Source: Deltaproteobacteria bacterium (GTDB lineage Bacteria > Myxococcota_A > Polyangia > Nannocystales > Nannocystaceae). From it: DNA of 64,000 nt. Both the position numbers and the translations under genes were made by a program. Below the pieces are notes generated by a model. The model did not search any database and had not been told where the DNA came from. It saw only the letters and a list, made by a program, of their open reading frames with translations. Shown piece after piece: positions 48,615 through 57,720 of the stretch. Each line of letters begins with the position of its first letter. The stretch's first letter is position 1. The DNA lies in contig RFGU01000249.1 in the NCBI GenBank assembly GCA_003696955.1, positions 1 to 64,000 on the forward strand, written 5' to 3'.

Positions 48615-51563
48615 GTGAACGACCCGACCCTGCGCGCGGCCCTGCGCAAGGCCGCCGAAGATCCGGCCCGCGCACGCCTACCCCGCAGCGCGCCCACGGC
48701 GGAGGTCGAGGATCTCTTGCTCGAAGGCCCCGATCCGTCCGGCGCCCTGCGGCGCCTGGCCGACCTTCCTGACCCGTGGTTCGAACGCCCGATTCCGCCG
48801 GCCGCAGCACGGCTGCTGCACGAAGGCACGTACCCGGCCCGCCTGCTCGCCGCATGCCCCGACGCGTACGCGGAACTGGCGACGCCGAACCCGGCCGTAC
48901 CCGACCATACCGCCCTCGAAGCCATGTTCGACGCCGCGCGCGGACGGCACCCTCCACCGGCCGCCCTCGCCGCCGTTCGCCACCGCGTCTACCTGCTCGC
49001 AGCCCGCCTGGAGCTGGAAGGTGCCCCCTGCGAGACCGTCGGCGCCCTCTTGTCCGACCTCGCCGGATTCGTGGTCGAGCGCACCCTCGGACCAGGGATC
49101 GGCGACGAGGTCGTGGTGTTCGGCATGGGCAAGCTCGGCGGCCGCGAACTCAATTTCCTCAGCGACATCGATCTCGTGTTCGTCCACGACGAAGGCGTCG
49201 ATCCCGAGCGGACCCATGCCGCGCTCCGGCGCGCCGTCGCCGAGATCGAAGCCGAGACGGGGGCCGGCCCCATGTTCCACGTGGATCTGCGCCTTCGTCC
49301 CTTCGGCCGCCGCGGCCCCCTTTCGCTTTCGGTCCAGTCCACCCTCGACTATTACGAGCGTCACGGTCAGCCGTGGGAACGCCAGGCTTGGCTGAGGGCG
49401 CGCGCCGTCGCGGGACGATCCGATCTCGGCCAACGGGTCTTGCAGGGGCTTTCGCCGTTCGTCTACCGCAGGACCGTATCGCCGGAGATCTTCGCGGAGA
49501 TCGAAGAACTCATGGCCGTCGCCCGTCGGGACGCCCACGGCCGAGCGGCCGGACGCGTCCCCGACCTCGACGTCAAGCACGACCGGGGGGGGATCCGCGA
49601 GATCGAGTTCTTCGTGCAGGGGCTGTTGCTGCTCCATGCGGGACGGGCGCCGGAACTGCGGACGCCGTCGACGTTCGAGGCCTTGGACCGCCTGGCGGCG
49701 ACCGGGCGGATCTCGGGTCAGGAACACGCGACGTTGTCCGAGGCATACCGTTTCCTGCGACGCGTCGAACACCGCGTCCAACTCCATGCAGGACGCCCGA
49801 CCCACCGTCTGCCCATCGATCCGGACGCCCGCACCGCGCTGGCTCGAAGCCTCATGGGGAGTTCGGACGACCCCGTGGCCGAGCTCGAACGCGCCCTGCG
49901 CTCCCAGATGGCCGCTGCCACGGACGTCGCAGCCACGTTGTGGTCCTCCGAGGGCGAACCGAGCGAGCAGGAGCGCGCCGTGGCCACCGTCACCGACCCC
50001 GCCGCGCCGCCGGAACGCCGCACGCGAGCCCTCGCCGCCCTCGACCTGCGCGCGCCCGACGAGGCGGCGGAACTCCTCGAGGCCGTGTTGGCCCGGGCCC
50101 GGTCCCCGTTTCGTGCCCCCGACCTGCGACGCCGGGGCGCGACGCGGCTACTCGCCGCGGTCCTTTCGAGTTCCGATCCGGACACGGCCCTCTTCCGCTT
50201 CGAAGCCTTCGTGCGGCGCCGCGGTGCCGTCGATCCCCTGTGGACCTTCCTCGCGCGGCCCGAGACGGCCCCCGACGAGGCGATCCAGGTGATGGCGGAG
50301 ATCCTGGCCACGAGCGAGTCGCTCGCCCGATCGTTCGCCGAACCGCCGCCCGGCCCGTGGGCGAGGATCCTCGGCGACTCGTTCGAGTTGTTGCTCGACG
50401 CCCTCGCCCACCCCCGACTCCCGAGCCGCCCGGACGTGGAGGCGATGGCGGACCGCCTCGAGGCGAAGGTGAGCGAGCCCTACGTGCGATCGTTTCGGCT
50501 CAAGCAACGCTTCGTGCTGCAGACGGCCCTCTTCGATCTCGCGTTCCACCCCGATCCCGACGCCATCGGCGCGGCCCTTACGGACGTCGCCGACGTGGTG
50601 ATCGAGCGCTCGGCCATCGCGCACCCGTGCCCTGCGCCGGTACGACTCGCGATCTTCGGCCTCGGCAAACTCGGGGACCGAGCGATGGACTACGGATCCG
50701 ACCTCGATCTGGTGTTCGTCTACGATGGCGGCACGGCTCCGCCGGAAGATACGCGCAGCGCCGCGACGCGTTGGGCACGCAGCCTCGTTCGGCACCTCGA
50801 AGATGCACGGCTCGGCGCGCCGCTCTACCGTACCGACCTGCGGTTGCGACCATCGGGCCGCAGCGGCCTGTTGGTGACGAGTCTCGAGGCCTTCGCCCGA
50901 CACCACGCGCACGGCCGCCCCCTGTGGGAACGGATCCCCCTGTTACACCTGCGCCCGGTGGTGGAGATCTGCGCTCATCGCGCAGGCCTGCCCGAAGTCG
51001 TCGCCCGCAACCGGCGGCTCCTCGTCCCCCGAATCGTCGAGGACGTGGTCCCACGAGCCCTGTGGAACCACCCCATCGACCCGGACCAAGCCATAGCGGA
51101 TCTTGCGCACCTCCTGCGGCGGATTTGGAGCGAAATCGCCCAGGAAAACCGTCACCGCATCCACGTCAAGGCCGGCCGTGGCGGCCTCGTGCACCTCGAA
51201 CTGGCCGTCGACACCATGACCCTCGTCCACGGTATCTCCGGCCTGCGCGCCCCCTCGACCATGTCGGACCGATTGGCCGCGCTCGAAGCGGCCCGCGTCC
51301 TCGAGCCAGCCGAGGCCCGGGCCCTGCGCGCATCCTACGATTTCCTAAGGCGCGTGCAGACGCGGCTACGGCTGGGTCGTGCGAGCGGCCTGCGCGACCC
51401 CGAGGCGCTCGACCTGCGCAGTCCCATCCTGTCCATCGTCGCCCGGCGGATGGGACATGCCACCGTGGAGCCGTTCGTGCGGCGATTGCACCAGGAACGC
51501 GATACCATCGCCGGCATCGTCGAGCGTCTCCTGCGTCGCCGTCTTCCCCCTTCACGATCATGA
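48615..51563 (+). CDS. glnE: Glutamine synthetase adenylyltransferase/deadenylylase
   Basis: A 982-residue two-domain enzyme that adds and removes AMP on glutamine synthetase in response to nitrogen state. Each half has its nucleotidyltransferase motif: VFGMGKLGGRELNFLSDIDL (about 165-185, the deadenylylase half) and IFGLGKLGDRAMDYGSDLDL (about 678-698, the adenylylase half), both with the DxD metal aspartates. The length is normal for GlnE. No PII or glnA gene is adjacent. GTG 48615 is the likely start. Its stop codon overlaps the DUF4388 gene (ATGA). Confidence 0.94.
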   Translation: MNDPTLRAALRKAAEDPARARLPRSAPTAEVEDLLLEGPDPSGALRRLADLPDPWFERPIPPAAARLLHEGTYPARLLAACPDAYAELATPNPAVPDHTALEAMFDAARGRHPPPAALAAVRHRVYLLAARLELEGAPCETVGALLSDLAGFVVERTLGPGIGDEVVVFGMGKLGGRELNFLSDIDLVFVHDEGVDPERTHAALRRAVAEIEAETGAGPMFHVDLRLRPFGRRGPLSLSVQSTLDYYERHGQPWERQAWLRARAVAGRSDLGQRVLQGLSPFVYRRTVSPEIFAEIEELMAVARRDAHGRAAGRVPDLDVKHDRGGIREIEFFVQGLLLLHAGRAPELRTPSTFEALDRLAATGRISGQEHATLSEAYRFLRRVEHRVQLHAGRPTHRLPIDPDARTALARSLMGSSDDPVAELERALRSQMAAATDVAATLWSSEGEPSEQERAVATVTDPAAPPERRTRALAALDLRAPDEAAELLEAVLARARSPFRAPDLRRRGATRLLAAVLSSSDPDTALFRFEAFVRRRGAVDPLWTFLARPETAPDEAIQVMAEILATSESLARSFAEPPPGPWARILGDSFELLLDALAHPRLPSRPDVEAMADRLEAKVSEPYVRSFRLKQRFVLQTALFDLAFHPDPDAIGAALTDVADVVIERSAIAHPCPAPVRLAIFGLGKLGDRAMDYGSDLDLVFVYDGGTAPPEDTRSAATRWARSLVRHLEDARLGAPLYRTDLRLRPSGRSGLLVTSLEAFARHHAHGRPLWERIPLLHLRPVVEICAHRAGLPEVVARNRRLLVPRIVEDVVPRALWNHPIDPDQAIADLAHLLRRIWSEIAQENRHRIHVKAGRGGLVHLELAVDTMTLVHGISGLRAPSTMSDRLAALEAARVLEPAEARALRASYDFLRRVQTRLRLGRASGLRDPEALDLRSPILSIVARRMGHATVEPFVRRLHQERDTIAGIVERLLRRRLPPSRS

Positions 51564-53179
51564 CAACCTCCGTCGAACTGGACGTCCCTCCCAAAGGCTC
51601 CCTGGAGAAGACGGGCTTTGCCCGGATCATGCGCGCCGTCGCCAAGGCCAAGGCCACGGGCAGCCTGTATCTCTTGTCGGGCAAGACGAAGAAGGTCGTC
51701 TTCTTCGAGGAAGGTCAGCCGGTCTTCGTGCGGTCGAACGTGTTGGCCGAATGTCTCGGGCAGGTGCTCGTCCAGGAGCGACTCATCACCGAGGAGCAGT
51801 GCAACCAGACCCTCGAGGCGATCCGTCGCACCGGGAAGAAGCAGGGCGAGTTGTTGGTCGAGATGGGGGTCTTGTCGGAGGGCAACCTGCGCTACGGCCT
51901 CGAGACCCAGCTTCGCACCAAGCTCTTCGACGTCTTCGCCTGGGAGTCGGGGCGCTACCAGTTCAAGCCGGGCCCCTCGAAGGAGGGGTTTCGCATTCGT
52001 CTCGACCGGTCGGCCGAGAGCGTCATCGTGGAGGGGATCCTCGAACGGGTGAGCGAGACCCGGGCGAAGGCTGCCCTCGCTGCGTCCATGGACGCCTTTC
52101 CCCGGCGGGACCGCAACGCACCGCGGGTGAACCTCTTGCCCGAGGAACGGCACTTCCTACGGTGCCTCGACGGTAGCCAGAGCGTCGCGGAGATCCTCGA
52201 CGACCCGCCGAACGATCTCGTCCCGCGACCGGCGACCCTTCTCTACGCCCTCTTGCAATCGGGGTCGGCACGCCTCGAGTCCCGCCGCGCCGACGCGACC
52301 CGACGTCCGCCACCGCCGGATCTCACGCCCAAGGATCTTCCCCTCGACGAACTCGCCCTGTCCCTACCGGCCACGTCGACGCGGACGGAGTTCGAGGACA
52401 CCCCGCCGCCCGGCCCCCTGCCCACGGACCCGGACCTGATGGGGGACGACGACTTCGACATCGAGGACATGGACGCCTCCACGGTGGCCGACCGTTCCGC
52501 CATCGAAGATCTGCTGGCGGCCGAGCCCGAGCTCGAGGAGGAGGTGTTCGACGACGAGGACGTGGAACTGCTCGACGAAGACGCCATCGAAGTCCTCGAG
52601 GAGGACGAGGAGGTGGCGTACGAGGCGGTGGAGGAAGCGGCCGAGACCTACGACGAGGACTGGTCGGCCGCGGAGGACCTCGCGCGGGAAGCCGGGGCGG
52701 ACCCCGACGACCTCCTTGCCCTCGACGAGCTCGAATTCGTCGATCTCGGCGCCGGTTTCTCGGCCCCGCCACCCGCCACCTCGACCCCGGCGCACGAGGA
52801 GGCCAGCGATCCGGAGATGGCCGGTGCCATGCACTTCTCGGCCGGGGAGCAGGCCCTTTCGGCCGGCGACTACGAAACGGCCGTCGCCGAGCTCGAGGCC
52901 GCCTTCGAACTCGGCGTGGACGTGCCGGAACTCCACGCCATGCTGGCCTACGCGCGCTTCCAAACGGCTCCCGACGACCCGGCCATGCAGGCCCACGCCC
53001 TCGAGCTGCTCGACTACGCCGAAGAACTGAACCCGGACCTCGACCTGGTGCACGCCTACCGGGGCGCGATCCTGCGAGCGATGGGCGATCCCGCCAATGC
53101 GCGCCTTTCCCTCGAGCGTGCCCTCGAGATCAACCCCTACTGCGAGGTCGCCATGCAGCTCATGGACTCCATGAGCTGA
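51560..53179 (+). CDS. DUF4388 (PATAN-type) protein with acidic linker and TPR tail
   Basis: A 539-residue cytoplasmic protein. Residues 1-140 form a DUF4388 domain (GFARIMRAVAKAKATGSLYL, KKVVFFEEGQPVFVRSN, LGQVLVQERLITEEQ, LLVEMGVLSEGNLRYGLE), a module linked to gliding and two-component signalling in myxobacteria. A middle winged-helix-like part reaches about 240. A very acidic region follows (about 280-390, long runs of Asp/Glu), then three TPR-like units (for example FSAGEQALSAGDYETAVAEL). ATG 51560 overlaps the glnE stop, so it is co-translated with glnE. Role unknown. Confidence 0.87.
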   Translation: MTTSVELDVPPKGSLEKTGFARIMRAVAKAKATGSLYLLSGKTKKVVFFEEGQPVFVRSNVLAECLGQVLVQERLITEEQCNQTLEAIRRTGKKQGELLVEMGVLSEGNLRYGLETQLRTKLFDVFAWESGRYQFKPGPSKEGFRIRLDRSAESVIVEGILERVSETRAKAALAASMDAFPRRDRNAPRVNLLPEERHFLRCLDGSQSVAEILDDPPNDLVPRPATLLYALLQSGSARLESRRADATRRPPPPDLTPKDLPLDELALSLPATSTRTEFEDTPPPGPLPTDPDLMGDDDFDIEDMDASTVADRSAIEDLLAAEPELEEEVFDDEDVELLDEDAIEVLEEDEEVAYEAVEEAAETYDEDWSAAEDLAREAGADPDDLLALDELEFVDLGAGFSAPPPATSTPAHEEASDPEMAGAMHFSAGEQALSAGDYETAVAELEAAFELGVDVPELHAMLAYARFQTAPDDPAMQAHALELLDYAEELNPDLDLVHAYRGAILRAMGDPANARLSLERALEINPYCEVAMQLMDSMS

Positions 53180-53184
53180 CGTGA

Positions 53185-53199
53185 CCGCGGGCTACGCGG
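53185..53199. terminator. Short hairpin at a convergent junction
   Basis: Arms 53185-53189 (CCGCG) and 53195-53199 (CGCGG) with a GGCTA loop in the 12-base gap region. Weak. Confidence 0.25.
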
Positions 53200-54100
53200 C
53201 TTCGTTCTCGACGAGCCTGGGCCGCGGTCGCCATTTGAGCTTGTCGCGCTGGTCCACCTCGATGGGGAGAATCGCCTCCGACTTGTACGTCAGCGCCTTG
53301 GCGACGTTGCGGATGTCCCGTGCCAGGCGTCGCATCCCGTCGGGTTCGAGGGAGGCGGCGTGATCCGTCCCCTTCCACGCCCGGTTGAGGGTGAAGTGAC
53401 GCTCCACCCACGAGGCTCCGAGCGTAATCGCCGCGATGTCGGGCGCAATGCCCAGATGATGCCCGGAGAAGCCGATGGCTCCAACCTCGTGGCCGTAGGC
53501 CCCGCGCAGGCGAGTGATCTCGCGCAGGCAGATGTCCTCGGGCGGCACGGGATACCCGGACGTGCACGCGTAGAGCACCAGGTCCTCGGTGCGGCCCCGG
53601 GCGCGGAAGAACTCGACGATGCGCTCCTCCTCCTTGCGCGTGGTCATCCCCAGGCTGACGTGCAAGGGGCCTTCGTAGTGATCGAGCAGCCAGCCCAACA
53701 TCTCGAAGTGGGTGTTGCAGGCGCTCGGAATCTTGATGTAGGCGGGGCCTAGGCTCGCGATCTCCCGCGCGCTCGTCAGATCCCACACGCTGCACGCGTA
53801 CGTCACCCCCACTTCGTCGCAGACGGCGGCGAGTTGCCGGTGCACCTCCACGTCGAATTCCAGCGCCTCACGGTGTTCACCGTAGGTCCGCCCATAGCTG
53901 TTGGCGGGCACGGGATGAGGGGCCGCGTACTGCTCCGGGGTGAGCAACTCCTTGGGGCAGCGCTTCTGGAACTTCACCACGTCGACGCCGCAGAACCGTG
54001 CGGCCACCTCGATCATCTCCTTGGCCGTCTCCACCTCGCCGCGGTGGTTGCATCCGATCTCGGCAACGATGCGCGGAACGTTCTCGGGTCCGATCTCCAT
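53192..54100 (-). CDS. NeuB-like sialic-acid synthase barrel without SAF domain
   Basis: A 302-residue TIM-barrel protein of the NeuB/SpsE family, which condenses phosphoenolpyruvate with an N-acetyl-mannosamine-type sugar. It has IVAEIGCNHRGEVETAKEMI, VVKFQKR, YIKIPSACNTHFEML, VSLGMTT, YACTSGYPVPPEDICL and GFSGHHLG, and ends with VERHFTLNR...GTDHAASLEP. The usual C-terminal antifreeze-like SAF domain (about 60 residues) that closes the active site is missing. It may still be active or may act on another substrate. No sugar-activating or transferase gene is adjacent. Confidence 0.9.
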   Translation of the reverse strand: MEIGPENVPRIVAEIGCNHRGEVETAKEMIEVAARFCGVDVVKFQKRCPKELLTPEQYAAPHPVPANSYGRTYGEHREALEFDVEVHRQLAAVCDEVGVTYACSVWDLTSAREIASLGPAYIKIPSACNTHFEMLGWLLDHYEGPLHVSLGMTTRKEEERIVEFFRARGRTEDLVLYACTSGYPVPPEDICLREITRLRGAYGHEVGAIGFSGHHLGIAPDIAAITLGASWVERHFTLNRAWKGTDHAASLEPDGMRRLARDIRNVAKALTYKSEAILPIEVDQRDKLKWRPRPRLVENEAA

Positions 54101-54229
54101 GCTACGGCTATGCCGCCGCCTCGCGGCCGGGCAAGGCCGCGGCCCAACTCGAACCGACGGAGGGGCGCCAGGTGTCCTTCTGCGACACTCGGCGTCCCGA
54201 TTCGGCCAAGGGCGCGCTCCGCCCGCCCT

Positions 54230-56542
54230 TCAGCCAGCCTTGGGCGGCGCCTTTGCGTCGATGGACGGCTCCACCCCCATCTCCTCGAGCAGGTGATCCC
54301 CGTGGTCCACCGCGTCGAGGATCCACAGGATCGCGCGAACGTCCACGTGGATGCTGCGCGTAACCTCCGGGACGAAGAGCCAATCGCTCGCGATGGACTC
54401 GTAATTGCCGTCGAAGGCCAACCCGACGAGTTCGCCGGCCGCGTTCAAGGTCGCCGATCCGGAGTTGCCCCCGGTGATGTCGAGGTCGGCCAGGAAGTCG
54501 AGCGGCACTTCACCGAGTTCCGGCGCGGCGTACGGGCCCCACGTGCCGCGCTCGATGGCGGCGAGCAACGCATCCGGCGCAGCGAAGGGCTCCTTGCCCG
54601 TGTGCTTGGCTGCGAGCTGCCGGAACGTCGTGAACGGTTCGTACACGTCGGCATCCGGTGCCGGGCGATAGCCGCGCACCGTACCGAAGGTGATCCGCAG
54701 GGTGCCGTTGGCATCCGGCGCCACCTCCTTGCCGGCGTGGGCACGCAGCGCGGCGATGTATCGTGGACGCAGTCGGTCGAGGGCGCCCGAGAAGGCCTCG
54801 TCCTCCGCGCGCCGCGCCTCTCGCAGATCCCGCAGGGACATGGCGATGCGCACGAAGGGATCCTTGCTGCGCCGCAGGCGCGCCGGACGAGCCGTACGGA
54901 ACAGCTTCTTGCGGGTCTTGGCGTCCTCGAGTTGGGTCCGCTCGAAGAGCGCCGCGATCCGCCGACGAACGGCGGCCGCGTCGAGCCCTTCGTAGTCCTT
55001 GCCGAGCAGCGCCTCGAGCACCTCCGTGGGCCGGTCCTCGGGCGGAAGACGGCGCGCCCTGTCGACGAAGAGTTCGAGCATGGCGGCGTCCACGCGGCGG
55101 TCGTAGGTGCGCTCGAGGGCATCGAGCCACCGCTCGAGGTTGGGGAGATTCCGATCCTGGTAGGACGGGCGTCGCTCCGCGTCCGGCTTGGCCCGTTCGT
55201 ACGCCGCGTCCACGATGGTCGTCGCAACGTCGAGGAGATCCGATGCCCCGAGAAGTTCGCGCTCCGCAGTCCGGCGCATGCGGGTCTTCTCGCGCGCTTC
55301 GAAGAGCGCGGCAAGCTCGTCCAGCACCGAACCATAGGTCTTGGTACGGTCGGGATCGGCCGCAATCCATGCTGCGAGGTTCTGCTCGAGGGCCGCCTTG
55401 GCCTCGGCGAGCCCGCCCTTTTCGAGGCCATCGAGCATACCCTGGAAGTTGGTGCGGTAGTTGTGCAGCCCCCGCAGGCGACTGGCCACCTTGATCCCGA
55501 CCTCCGGATCCTGTTTCGCCAGTTCTTCGAGCGTGGCGATCTGCGCGTCGAACGACTCGATGAGATGGGGATAGTGGAACTCCACCGCCTCCCGCACCTC
55601 GTGGGCCGTCTTGAGACGATAGGTACGCCCGGGATAGCCCGCGACGAACACCGGATCGCCGGCCGCAAGGGGCGCTTTCGCCACCTTCAGATGATGGGGA
55701 GGACGATAGGGGACGTTGTCGGCGGCGTGTTCCGCTGGCTTGCCGTCCGGTCCTACGTAGGCCCGCAGAAACGCGAAGTCCCCGGTGTGACGGGGCCATC
55801 GCCAGTTGTCCACCTCGCCGCCGAAGACGCCGATGCCGGCGTGGGGGGCATAGACCAGGCGCACGTCGCGGATCTCGAGCTGTTCGACCAAGTGGTATTC
55901 GGCGCCTTCGAAGAAGGGGCGCACGGTGCAACGGATCTCCGGCCGGCCGCGTTCGCACGCTGCGACGAGATCCTTGACGCGCCGCTCGATGGCGCGGGCG
56001 CGCTCCCGGGGATCGACGTCCTCGGCCAGATCGCCCCGGACCTGCTCGGTCACGTCCTCCATACGTTGGGTGACGTAGACACGCGCGCGCGGCCCCGCCC
56101 ACAGTTCTTCGCTGCGGGTGCGGGCGAGGTAGCCATCGTGGAGCAGGTTGCGGTCCTTCGAACTGTTGTGCTGCAGTGCCCCCGTCACGCAGTGATGGTT
56201 CGTGATCACGAGCCCCTCGGGCGACACGAAGAATGCAGAACACCCGCCCAACGAGACGATGGCGCCCAGGGGAAAGCGTGTCGGATCTGCCAGATCCCCG
56301 GCGGCGATGCGAAACCCCATGGCCTCGAACGTGTCGGCGAAGGCCGGCATCTGACTGGGCATCCACATCCCGCCCGGTTCGTAGGCGAGGGCAGGTTCCG
56401 CGTCGGAGGTGTCTTGCGGGGCGTCCTGCGGCGTCGCCGAATCGCCTACCGGCGCGCGACCGCAGGCGATGGCGATCGTGAACATCGAAAGGAGCGACGC
56501 ACCGCGACGATAGCGGGGGGACAGGTTCGGCATGGGGCCCAT
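54230..56542 (-). CDS. S46-family dipeptidyl-peptidase (DPP7/DPP11-like), exported
   Basis: A 770-residue peptidase. The N-terminus has a signal helix and a lipobox-like ending (MFTIAIAC, Cys 27), so it may be lipid-anchored. After PGGMWMPSQM (family GGMW motif) the chymotrypsin-like triad appears: ITNHHCVTGAL (His about 116), EVDNWRWPRHTGDFAF (Asp) and DITGGNSGSATLN (Ser near residue 690). The helical insert between them makes S46 enzymes bind the free N-terminus of peptides and release dipeptides. The specificity residue cannot be assigned with confidence. Two in-frame ATGs (56542, 56533) are possible. Confidence 0.93.
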   Translation of the reverse strand: MGPMPNLSPRYRRGASLLSMFTIAIACGRAPVGDSATPQDAPQDTSDAEPALAYEPGGMWMPSQMPAFADTFEAMGFRIAAGDLADPTRFPLGAIVSLGGCSAFFVSPEGLVITNHHCVTGALQHNSSKDRNLLHDGYLARTRSEELWAGPRARVYVTQRMEDVTEQVRGDLAEDVDPRERARAIERRVKDLVAACERGRPEIRCTVRPFFEGAEYHLVEQLEIRDVRLVYAPHAGIGVFGGEVDNWRWPRHTGDFAFLRAYVGPDGKPAEHAADNVPYRPPHHLKVAKAPLAAGDPVFVAGYPGRTYRLKTAHEVREAVEFHYPHLIESFDAQIATLEELAKQDPEVGIKVASRLRGLHNYRTNFQGMLDGLEKGGLAEAKAALEQNLAAWIAADPDRTKTYGSVLDELAALFEAREKTRMRRTAERELLGASDLLDVATTIVDAAYERAKPDAERRPSYQDRNLPNLERWLDALERTYDRRVDAAMLELFVDRARRLPPEDRPTEVLEALLGKDYEGLDAAAVRRRIAALFERTQLEDAKTRKKLFRTARPARLRRSKDPFVRIAMSLRDLREARRAEDEAFSGALDRLRPRYIAALRAHAGKEVAPDANGTLRITFGTVRGYRPAPDADVYEPFTTFRQLAAKHTGKEPFAAPDALLAAIERGTWGPYAAPELGEVPLDFLADLDITGGNSGSATLNAAGELVGLAFDGNYESIASDWLFVPEVTRSIHVDVRAILWILDAVDHGDHLLEEMGVEPSIDAKAPPKAG

Positions 56543-56627
56543 CGTGCCGGTCGGCCGTAGGACCGCGCAAGGGCGACGGCCGTCTTCGGTGAGCACGCGA
56601 CCTGGCCCCCACGGGCAGCGAAACGTT

Positions 56628-56635
56628 GGTACCGT
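56628..56635 (+). promoter_or_regulatory. Extended -10 box for the lipid-kinase-like gene
   Basis: Reads GGTACCGT and ends 6 bases before GTG 56642. Confidence 0.55.
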
Positions 56636-56641
56636 GGCGCC

Positions 56642-57688
56642 GTGGCGCCACCTACGCGCACCCTGCTCGTCGCCAACCCCACCGCGCGCACGGGCCGCGC
56701 CGCACGGGCCATCGAGCGCGCCATGCAGGCGCTCGAGCGGGCCCATCTCGACCCGGAGTTCCTGCCGACCCGCCCCGAGGGCGCCACGGTTCCGGCCATC
56801 GCCGACCGCATCGAACAGGGCGATGTGGCCCGCGTGGTCTACCTCGGCGGTGACGGTACCTTCGCGGAGGCAGCCAAGGGCATCATCCTCGCCCGCGAAC
56901 GCTCGGGCATCGACGTCCCCCTCGGCATGCTGCCCATGGGCACGGCCAACGACCAGGGCCGGTCCTTCGGGATCCCCGCCGGAGAACGCAACATCGAGAA
57001 GAACGTGGAGATCGTCCGGCGGGGGATCGAACAGTGGATGGACGTCGGCCGCATCTTCGCCTTCGATGCCGAGGGCACCTGCATCGCCCAGGATCTTTGG
57101 TTCGACAACTGCGGCGTGGGCCTTTCGGCCCAGATCCTCGCGGCGCGAAACCGGGACCGGGATCTCGTGGGCCGCGTGCCGCTGCTCCGCCGCATCTACC
57201 GCGACAAGATCATCTACACGTTCGCGGCCCTACGCTCCCTCTTCGCGGGCATGATGACCGGTGGCCGGCGATTCGCGGTGCAACTTACGGTCGACGACGA
57301 ACAGCACCGTTTCGACAACGTGACCGACATCGTCTTGCTCGACACGATCCTCTACGCCGGCGACTGGGTCTTCGACCCGCGGACGCGAGCCGACGATGGC
57401 CTTTTCGAGATCGTGGTCGTGCGCGGGCACGCCGATTGGGCGGCTGCGGCCATCTCGGGACACAAGCACAATCCGGTCACCGAGGACGACCTCGCCGTCC
57501 TCGGCATCCCGAGCCGGCAGGTGCTTCGCGGTCGCACCATCGAAATCGACCTCGAACGCGCCGAGGACACCGGACGCATCTTCGCCCAGATCGACGGCGA
57601 GGAGTGGATCGTGGCCGACCGGTACCGCGTCGAGAATCTGTTCCATCACCTGCGCATCATCGTGCCCGAGGACGCCCACTTCATCTGA
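56642..57688 (+). CDS. Diacylglycerol-kinase-family lipid kinase
   Basis: A 348-residue protein of the DagK/YegS/sphingosine-kinase family, which phosphorylates a lipid alcohol with ATP. It has LLVANPTARTGRA at the start, VVYLGGDGTFAEAAKG (the nucleotide loop, about 65-80), GMLPMGTANDQGRS and, in the C-terminal sandwich, DDGLFEIVVV. The conserved asparagine that follows the GT in the catalytic MGTAND motif is present. The lipid is unknown. GTG 56642 lies 6 bases after a GGTACCGT box. Divergent from the S46 peptidase. Confidence 0.9.
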   Translation: MAPPTRTLLVANPTARTGRAARAIERAMQALERAHLDPEFLPTRPEGATVPAIADRIEQGDVARVVYLGGDGTFAEAAKGIILARERSGIDVPLGMLPMGTANDQGRSFGIPAGERNIEKNVEIVRRGIEQWMDVGRIFAFDAEGTCIAQDLWFDNCGVGLSAQILAARNRDRDLVGRVPLLRRIYRDKIIYTFAALRSLFAGMMTGGRRFAVQLTVDDEQHRFDNVTDIVLLDTILYAGDWVFDPRTRADDGLFEIVVVRGHADWAAAAISGHKHNPVTEDDLAVLGIPSRQVLRGRTIEIDLERAEDTGRIFAQIDGEEWIVADRYRVENLFHHLRIIVPEDAHFI

Positions 57689-57720
57689 GACCGCGGCGCG
57701 AAGAAGGCGTGGGGTCTCAG
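57685..57720. terminator. 8-bp inverted repeat containing both stop codons
   Basis: Arms 57685-57692 (CTGAGACC) and 57713-57720 (GGTCTCAG), 20-base loop. The TGA of the lipid kinase gene and that of the Mpl fusion gene are both inside the arms. No T-tract. Confidence 0.5.
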
